Of a stretch of DNA of 13,559 nt, positions 7,006 through 13,559 are shown one piece after another. A model generated the notes under the pieces. It made no database searches, had not been told where the DNA came from, and saw only the letters and a program-made list of their open reading frames with translations. Within the stretch, counting starts at the first letter, position 1, and the number at the start of each line of letters is the position of its first letter. This stretch comes from Hymenoscyphus infarciens (taxonomy: Eukaryota; Ascomycota; Leotiomycetes; Helotiales; Helotiaceae): contig LLCB01000659.1 of NCBI GenBank assembly GCA_001414345.1, forward strand, positions 1-13,559. Reading direction: 5' to 3'. The translations under genes and the position numbers were made by a program.

Positions 7006-8907
7006 CTATTTCTTGCCCTGTCGTTTCGCGGCCTCAGCTTCAGCAGCCTCTCGCTCCTTATACTCATCTCTCAACATGCGTTCATTCATCGTCTTTGGGT
7101 CTCCCTTGGAATAGTCCGCATTACCAAGACTCAATCGGAAGCTCAAGGTATCGCTCTCATCCAAACCAGTTCGACCATGGACACTTCCGACAAAAGAGTT
7201 GACTTCACCAATAGATGCGGCCTTGGCTTGAATGTATTCGGAGGCAACTGGCATGCTGAATGGGTGGCCCTTGTACGAGCCGATTGAAGAGGAGGAGCTG
7301 ATGGTGCGGCGTGGATCTGGAGGTGGTCGCATGATCTCACGTGCTGGCGATTGAGCATAACCATAACCTTGGGGGCTGGCAATCTTCTTCTTGGGTTCAC
7401 TTTCGGTGCCTGGCGAGGTTGGTGGAGAATCGTCACGCTCGGGTTCAGGTCGTCGACTTGGCTCATCCTCACGTTCGTCGAAGGCGAACAACTCGTCGTC
7501 GTCGTCGGCGGCAGAGAAGCGCAATTTGCGATTAACCTCAGCTGGTTGCTTGCGAGCCATGGTTTCGAGAGACAGACCAGGAGCCTTGGTGGATGCGGTT
7601 GGCGATCTGATGTTTTGGGTCGAGGACGATGGCGATGGTGATGGTGATAGTGGAGGAGGGGCGGTCGTGGATGACTTTTGGTCCTTGGTGGATCGCGAGG
7701 AAGACATGTTGAGAAAGTCGTCTTCGCTGTCCGAGCTTTCGTTGTCGTCTGCTTGATCGTTGGTGTCTTCGAGGTTGGGTCCAAGTATTTGTATGTGGGA
7801 TGACTCTGGGAGATTACTGCCTGTGAATGTCGAATCTTTTTCTGGCTCAGCCTCGTTCACGTGGCCACGTGAGTAGCCATTCGCGAATAGCAAATCATCG
7901 CTCGAGGACTCGGTCGATATGACACCAGATGTCGCAACCGAGGCTGAACCATCCGGCGGAGCAGAAACGGTTGTCCATTGCACGTTATCATCATCTATCA
8001 GGGGGCTTCGGGATAGTTGCTGGAGTCTCTGCGACGATGAAATTCTTCTGGTTGGCGGTCTTTCTTCTATATCCTCAATCTGTTGTGATCCCCCCTCTTC
8101 ATCCGAGTCATCATCGAGTGATTGATAGCTTATTGGGAGATCTTTGGCCATGGATAGTTGGGAGGAATAGGGCGATTCGGTTGGCAAAACCTCTCCCCCT
8201 TCCACCTCAAATCGGACGCGGCGAGGACTGGCTCTATTTGCATTCGAGGAGGTAGAGGCACGTCGGAGGGCACTTCTACGAATGATACCCGACTCGCTCA
8301 GTTCTGACGAGGCTAGCGAGACTTCATCTGTGTTTTTTCGTATAGGTATAGGAGGTTTCGGGGGCTCGGGCGTCGACGTTAATGATCGTGTATCGGTACT
8401 CGCATCTACATGGCCCATATCCATACTCTTTTCCTTGCCCTTCTTTCCTTCTAATATGGGTGACTGGGTATCGCTCGCTCTTCGCTCGTTGCGATCGGTG
8501 CTGTCGAGCAGTGGCAGATAGGCCGGGGTGAAGAGGCCTTGGAATTCAATTTCTCGTTCGTGCGGACTTCGTGGAATCTCGTCAGTCTCTTCCTTTCGTT
8601 GACCTGGTACCGGCCATGTCGTCTGGAGACGTCCGGCTGAATTGGCTTTTCCATTGCCACTACTGTTGCCTGACTCAGTGGTGGTGGTGCTGCCTATTGC
8701 GTCTAGCCCCAGCAACTGATAATCCTTCAACGATTCCGCGATTGACTTGGACACCTTTTCCGAGACCTCCTCTCCTACATCTCGCAACAGTTCCTCGGCG
8801 TATTTGGTGAACTCCTCGGCCATGTCTCGTCGGTACTGCAGGACCTTGTTATCCAAGGCTGCCAGCTTGCCCTGCAGCTCGCATACGAGCCTGGTCGCCT
8901 CATCCAT
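7006..8907 (-). CDS. Disordered Ser/Pro/acid-rich protein with N-terminal coiled coil and PP1-docking-like motif, 633 aa
   Basis: This is one uninterrupted frame from ATG at 8907 (context ACACCATGG, a good fungal start) to TAG at 7008-7006. Residues 1 to about 65 form a charged, heptad-like helix, probably a coiled coil. Residues 70-530 are low complexity: Ser/Thr/Pro-rich with acidic patches at 265-273, 387-398 and 468-478. RVRF (230-233), preceded by ASPR, fits the RVxF consensus by which partners bind protein phosphatase 1; KLRF (461-464) is a weaker match. RRxS sites fitting the PKA consensus lie at 142-145, 215-218 and 287-290, and several SP pairs could be proline-directed kinase sites. 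The tail (540-633) looks more ordered, with SFRLSLGNADYS (589-600) and a Glu/Ala/Lys/Arg-rich terminal helix. There is no signal peptide or membrane segment. I recognise no named family; a phosphorylated scaffold or PP1 regulator is inference. Four-base repeats do not interrupt the frame. Confidence 0.82.
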   Translation of the reverse strand: MDEATRLVCELQGKLAALDNKVLQYRRDMAEEFTKYAEELLRDVGEEVSEKVSKSIAESLKDYQLLGLDAIGSTTTTESGNSSGNGKANSAGRLQTTWPVPGQRKEETDEIPRSPHEREIEFQGLFTPAYLPLLDSTDRNERRASDTQSPILEGKKGKEKSMDMGHVDASTDTRSLTSTPEPPKPPIPIRKNTDEVSLASSELSESGIIRRSALRRASTSSNANRASPRRVRFEVEGGEVLPTESPYSSQLSMAKDLPISYQSLDDDSDEEGGSQQIEDIEERPPTRRISSSQRLQQLSRSPLIDDDNVQWTTVSAPPDGSASVATSGVISTESSSDDLLFANGYSRGHVNEAEPEKDSTFTGSNLPESSHIQILGPNLEDTNDQADDNESSDSEDDFLNMSSSRSTKDQKSSTTAPPPLSPSPSPSSSTQNIRSPTASTKAPGLSLETMARKQPAEVNRKLRFSAADDDDELFAFDEREDEPSRRPEPERDDSPPTSPGTESEPKKKIASPQGYGYAQSPAREIMRPPPDPRRTISSSSSIGSYKGHPFSMPVASEYIQAKAASIGEVNSFVGSVHGRTGLDESDTLSFRLSLGNADYSKGDPKTMNERMLRDEYKEREAAEAEAAKRQGKK

Positions 8908-8930
8908 GGTGTTGCGGGTTGGGATTCGAG

Positions 8931-8960
8931 GGTATAGATAGGTATAGATAGGTATAGAGA
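8931..8960 (+). repeat. GGTATAGATA tandem repeat
   Basis: Nearly three copies of the 10-mer GGTATAGATA lie 24-53 bases upstream of the 633-aa start, hence in its likely 5' UTR, where the transcript would read TATCTATACC. Copy number could vary between strains. Confidence 0.85.
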
Positions 8961-9070
8961 CGGGGGGTGGGAGGGCGGATGCGCACAGAGGGGAGCAACC
9001 TCAATAACAACACATCAGCAGTAGAGGAGGAGCATTCGGTGATGTGGTGAATAATGGCAGAGTAGCCGTG

Positions 9071-9113
9071 TCGCTCTTGTCGCTCTTGTCGCTCTTGTCG
9101 CTCTTGTCGCTCT
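9071..9113 (+). repeat. TCGCTCTTG tandem repeat, about 4.8 units
   Basis: Four exact copies of the 9-mer TCGCTCTTG and a partial fifth lie 164-206 bases upstream of the 633-aa start. On the gene's strand the unit is CAAGAGCGA. It lies in the promoter or leader of that gene. Confidence 0.9.
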
Positions 9114-9488
9114 CAGATCGAATCGCGCAGCAAAAGTGCTGGAGGTCTTTCAACGGCTAGACTCTCGATGCTAGCGGCGTGGATACTTTCCAGACCCATT
9201 TATTGTAAGAGACTTTCGGGAATGGCAGGCAGATGGCAGGCAGGTTGCAGCGGCGATGGCGGTGTTGAGGAATTGACGAAGACACCACGACAATTATCAC
9301 TCCGCGATCACTCAATGGGCATTTCCTGGGCCACAAAGGTCACCCGTGATGCCATTGACGGTGATAAGGCAGATCTGCTCATGCTCTGAATTCCTCGTCT
9401 GGTAATTGGCGATGCAGTGCGTGCAGGTCTAGCCACTCATACTGCTTTCAAAGGGTTATTCCGTACCACCAATACCGCAGTCGGCTCC

Positions 9489-9507
9489 TTCCGATACCGG
9501 ATCGGAA
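9489..9507. promoter_or_regulatory. CCG/CGG inverted repeat, possible Zn2Cys6 regulator site
   Basis: TTCCGAT (9489-9495), spacer ACCGG, ATCGGAA (9501-9507) is a perfect 7-bp inverted repeat enclosing CCG and CGG triplets, the kind of site fungal binuclear zinc-cluster factors bind. It lies about 580 bases upstream of the 633-aa gene and 1.6 kb from the monooxygenase, so the former is the likelier target. Function is inferred. Confidence 0.3.
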
Positions 9508-9535
9508 TACGCCATGGTTATTCCGACGAGACGAC

Positions 9536-9541
9536 CACGTG
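9536..9541. promoter_or_regulatory. CACGTG E-box
   Basis: The palindrome CACGTG, in context ACCACGTGAAC, matches the core bound by bHLH factors. It is 29 bases from the CCG/CGG inverted repeat, which makes a composite upstream region possible, but one hexamer is weak evidence. Confidence 0.25.
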
Positions 9542-9893
9542 AACATGAATACACCTCCAGCTCAGCCTCCACTCGTCTCACAACAATGCAAGGCCATCGC
9601 AGTTGTTTTCGCGATTGTTAAACCACCTTGATTGGCTTTATTTAGACCTGCGATCGATCATAGGACGTCACGCAGCAGCATATTGTTGGGAAACAAACCT
9701 TAGCGAGTGGCTCTGAGGGTCACCTGTGAAGCATCCTTCATGTGAAAGGATGATCTTTGTTGATATCAAGTTGTTGTTATACCCTATGGATTCCAAGCTA
9801 GCAATTCAAGAATCTGTTTCTGTTTTGCCCTTTTCTATAGCCAAGTGCCTTATTAATTCTCTGCCTTTATTTGGCTTTATTCCTTCGCGGCAT

Positions 9894-9912
9894 GAACCTG
9901 TTAAACAGGTTC
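9894..9912. repeat. Perfect inverted repeat, 8-bp arms
   Basis: GAACCTGT (9894-9901), TAA, ACAGGTTC (9905-9912). It resembles a dimeric protein-binding palindrome or a small hairpin; there is no independent support for either. Confidence 0.45.
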
Positions 9913-10071
9913 CAGCTGCAGATTGGCAGGGCAAAATGTCCCTAGGTAATTGTAGTAGAAAGTTTAGAGGGATTGAGAAATGGAGTTCTTAGTTCTTCTA
10001 TACTAGTACAAACAATTGTTTTTGTCATCCTGAATTCTCTCGCAAAATAACCTGGCTGGGAGGGGAGGAGG

Positions 10072-10303
10072 CTCTACGTAGAAGAAAAACCGTGCAGATT
10101 TGAGGTATAGGCTACTCTAATAAAAGAATCTATACTATAAGGTTAAATAAAGTCGGGAAAATATAATAAAAATTAATATCGAATCCTAAGAGTGTTGTTA
10201 AAAAGTATAAGATATTTTAAACTTGTAGTTGTCGTTTTAGAAGATTTACGAGGTTAGGTGCGGCAGGTGCCTCAAATCGGCATGGTTTTTCTTCTACGTA
10301 GAG
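10072..10303. mobile_element. Putative MITE, 232 bp with 36-bp terminal inverted repeats
   Basis: The left end (10072-10107, beginning CTCTACGTAGAAGAAAAACC) is matched in inverted orientation by the right end (10268-10303, ending GGTTTTTCTTCTACGTAGAG), with 33 of 36 positions paired. The inside is AT-rich, poor in CpA/TpG and without coding capacity, so it must be non-autonomous. If the termini are taken one step inside as CGTAGAAG..., both ends are flanked by TA, the target duplicated by Tc1/mariner/pogo-type elements; this is inference. It lies 850 bp upstream of the monooxygenase start. Confidence 0.7.
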
Positions 10304-11098
10304 GAGGGGGAGGGTTGATAAGTGGCACCATTTCTTCAATCTACAAGAAGTACCACCGCCTATAACGACGCAAATGAGATAAAAAGTATCAAGACCTTAG
10401 GGAAGGGTAAACTACGGCTTTGCGCACCATTTTTTATTACGTAGACGGTCGCAAATTGTGGTGCCAACTTTTTTTGTCTACCGGGACGGGAGGAGGGTGC
10501 TGGTGGGCTCCTCTTATTATTGGTTGGTACATGTACGAGTAATGCACCTACGATAAGCAATACTCTGCCTCTACCTCGCATCAGCCTCAAAAGGATACAC
10601 ATCCTATTATATCCAATCAATGCAGAAGAGGAACGCCACTCCTTCTCCTGTCCTATCATTTCCTGGGTCAATATTTGCCATGTAAACGTGCCTTAGGGGT
10701 ACTAGATTGATGTTGGGTGAGAAAGTACTGCTCTCTTAGGTTTTGCTCTGTACAAAACCCCCTAAAACTAGGAACAAAGACGCCAATCTGAACACGATAA
10801 CTGTAGATTCAAGGTCATTGCAAACATAAAAGTTCCTAAAGTCCATCTGAAACAGTGTTCGATATATAATCGCGCAATAACCACCATAGGATGTTTCTGA
10901 GGTGCTTCGATTTACGTACATGCCCCAGCCCAATAAAGATTTAAGCGCATGCACTACCCCCCTTCCAGGATACCAATCCTTCACTTGAAGCTCCAGATCC
11001 CTTTTTCGAAGCTATCTCACGTCAGCACCAATGTGCGAACAAACATTGACAATTAACACTCTTTGATTTCGAACGATTTCTCAGCCGTCAGAACGAAG
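10304..11098. other. Intergenic DNA upstream of the monooxygenase, no supported gene
   Basis: I see no gene. Minus-strand frames at 10360-10671 and 10736-10984 begin at TTG and GTG rather than ATG. The segment 10313-10480 contains GTGGCACC and GGTGCC in opposite orientations and a TACGTA, loosely resembling another degraded inverted-repeat element, but the arms are too poor to call. Confidence 0.55.
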
Positions 11099-11106
11099 TA
11101 TATTTA
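11099..11106 (+). promoter_or_regulatory. TATA-like box (TATATTTA)
   Basis: TATATTTA lies 47 bases before the monooxygenase ATG and is followed by a CA/CT-rich stretch (CCCCACCACAACCCC, then CTCATTCTCAATTTC) typical of fungal transcription starts. A short leader is implied. Confidence 0.4.
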
Positions 11107-11152
11107 CCCCACCACAACCCCTCATTCTCAATTTCTATAGACAACCACAATC

Positions 11153-13045
<1,893 letters not shown>

Positions 13046-13406
13046 GTAGAAAGATTGAAGTAGACAAGAATTAATACTTTTGGTTAAGCGAAAGAGTCTA
13101 GAACAATTGGAGATCATTTTCTCAAAGAGTCTGGGAGAATTGGAAATTGTGTCTTGGGATTCTTCTTGGTGTGTTATCTGAGAACTTTTGAGGTAATTAC
13201 CCGAGAGCTTGAGGTAAAGTAAACGTTTTATAACAAAATTGTGAACTTGTTGGAAAGGTGATAGATAGTAGAGGCACGCCAAGCAGATCGAGACGAATCG
13301 GAACTCACCTCACGCATGCTGCTGACATAATAATCGGCCCGAGTAAGGGACGCGTGTTGAATTAAGAAACGACCCTAAGGTAGGTAGACTATACGTAAAG
13401 AGTGCC
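13046..13406. other. 3' flank of the monooxygenase, no supported gene
   Basis: This begins with the probable 3' UTR (an AATTAATA stretch near 13069 might contribute to 3'-end formation). Nothing else is recognisable. From about 13360 CpA/TpG become rare as the tandem array approaches. A minus-strand frame through here and into exon 4 is a shadow of the monooxygenase. Confidence 0.55.
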
Positions 13407-13559
13407 TATAGTAAATACTCTCTACTTAATAGAGACTATTATTATATAGTAAAAATAGTCTCTACTTAATAGAGACTATTATTATATAGTAAAAATACTC
13501 TCTACTTAGTAGAGACTATTATTATATAGTAAAAATACTCTCTACTTAGTAGAGACTAT
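13407..13559. repeat. 40-bp tandem array with internal inverted repeats, running off the window
   Basis: A 40-bp unit (TCTACTTAAT/AGTAGAGACTATT...) repeats with starts at 13421, 13461, 13501 and 13541, the last cut by the window end; a degenerate start lies at 13407-13420. Each unit contains an inverted repeat, perfect in the second (AATAGTCTCTA 13454-13464, loop CTTAA, TAGAGACTATT 13470-13480) and with one mismatch in those carrying AATACTCTCTA. Units differ by one or two bases. They contain no CpA or TpG, like the RIP-degraded left block. Confidence 0.92.

Larger units (their letters stand above)
9114..10071. other. Intergenic DNA between divergent genes, no supported gene
   Basis: Mixed composition. 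I see possible regulatory sites (a CCG/CGG inverted repeat at 9489-9507 and CACGTG at 9536-9541), a perfect palindrome (9894-9912), and TTATTCCG repeated at 9457-9464 and 9518-9525 with its complement within 9504-9508. A frame from ATG 9750 to TAG 9992 is discussed among the rejected items. Confidence 0.6.

Noticed and set aside
7143..7784. 213-codon minus-strand frame within the 633-aa gene
   Set aside because: It is the +1 shadow of the Ser/Pro-rich gene and has no independent start context or domain; several plus-strand frames there are likewise shadows.
9726..9992. 88-codon plus-strand frame, about 80 codons from ATG 9750
   Set aside because: Protein-like at a glance, but it has no recognisable domain, no promoter features and a perfect palindrome inside; treated as chance or an old remnant.
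10313..10480. Possible second inverted-repeat element (GTGGCACC ... GGTGCCAAC) next to the MITE
   Set aside because: The arms match only weakly with gaps, and no terminal structure could be defined.
10360..10984. Two minus-strand frames of 103 and 82 codons
   Set aside because: They start at TTG and GTG, have no ATG start supporting most of their length, and show no domain.

Overview
The window looks like nuclear DNA of a filamentous ascomycete fungus. Three things point there: short 52-71 nt introns with GT..AG ends and CTAAC/CTAAT-type branch points, long CA-rich 5' leaders on one strand, and a long AT-rich block almost without CpA/TpG dinucleotides, the signature of repeat-induced point mutation (RIP). 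Patches of intermediate AT content between genes fit a Leotiomycete-like genome, but that class-level guess is weak.

Layout. Positions 1 to about 2160 are an AT-rich, RIP-degraded block with no intact gene; it holds a 30-base A run, a diverged 90-bp direct repeat and several short palindromes. A minus-strand gene of unknown function (2186-3349, 387 aa) ends only a few tens of bases from this block. Its likely promoter and roughly 0.5-kb ATG-poor leader, with one 11-codon upstream ORF, lie at about 3350-3890. From 3890 to 7005 is AT-rich intergenic DNA with minisatellites, homopolymer runs, pyrimidine tracts and one doubtful small ORF (5284-5481). A minus-strand gene (7006-8907, 633 aa) encodes a largely disordered Ser/Pro/acid-rich protein with an N-terminal coiled coil, a protein phosphatase 1 docking-like RVRF motif and three PKA-type sites. 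The 2.2-kb intergenic region 8908-11152 separates it from the divergent fourth locus and contains a 232-bp element with 36-bp terminal inverted repeats (10072-10303), probably a MITE. A plus-strand, four-exon gene (11153-13045, 568 aa) encodes a class A FAD-dependent aromatic hydroxylase/monooxygenase with all three diagnostic flavin motifs. From about 13407 to the end runs a 40-bp tandem array, each unit carrying an 11-bp-arm inverted repeat; it again lacks CpA/TpG in its units and runs off the window.

The genes do not form an obvious pathway or cluster: no polyketide synthase, transporter or transcription factor is seen beside the monooxygenase. The more notable aspects are structural: genes sit in an island flanked by RIP-like DNA, the left gene may have lost its last codons to RIP, and one monooxygenase intron is stop-free and a multiple of three. 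No new multi-gene system is convincingly present.
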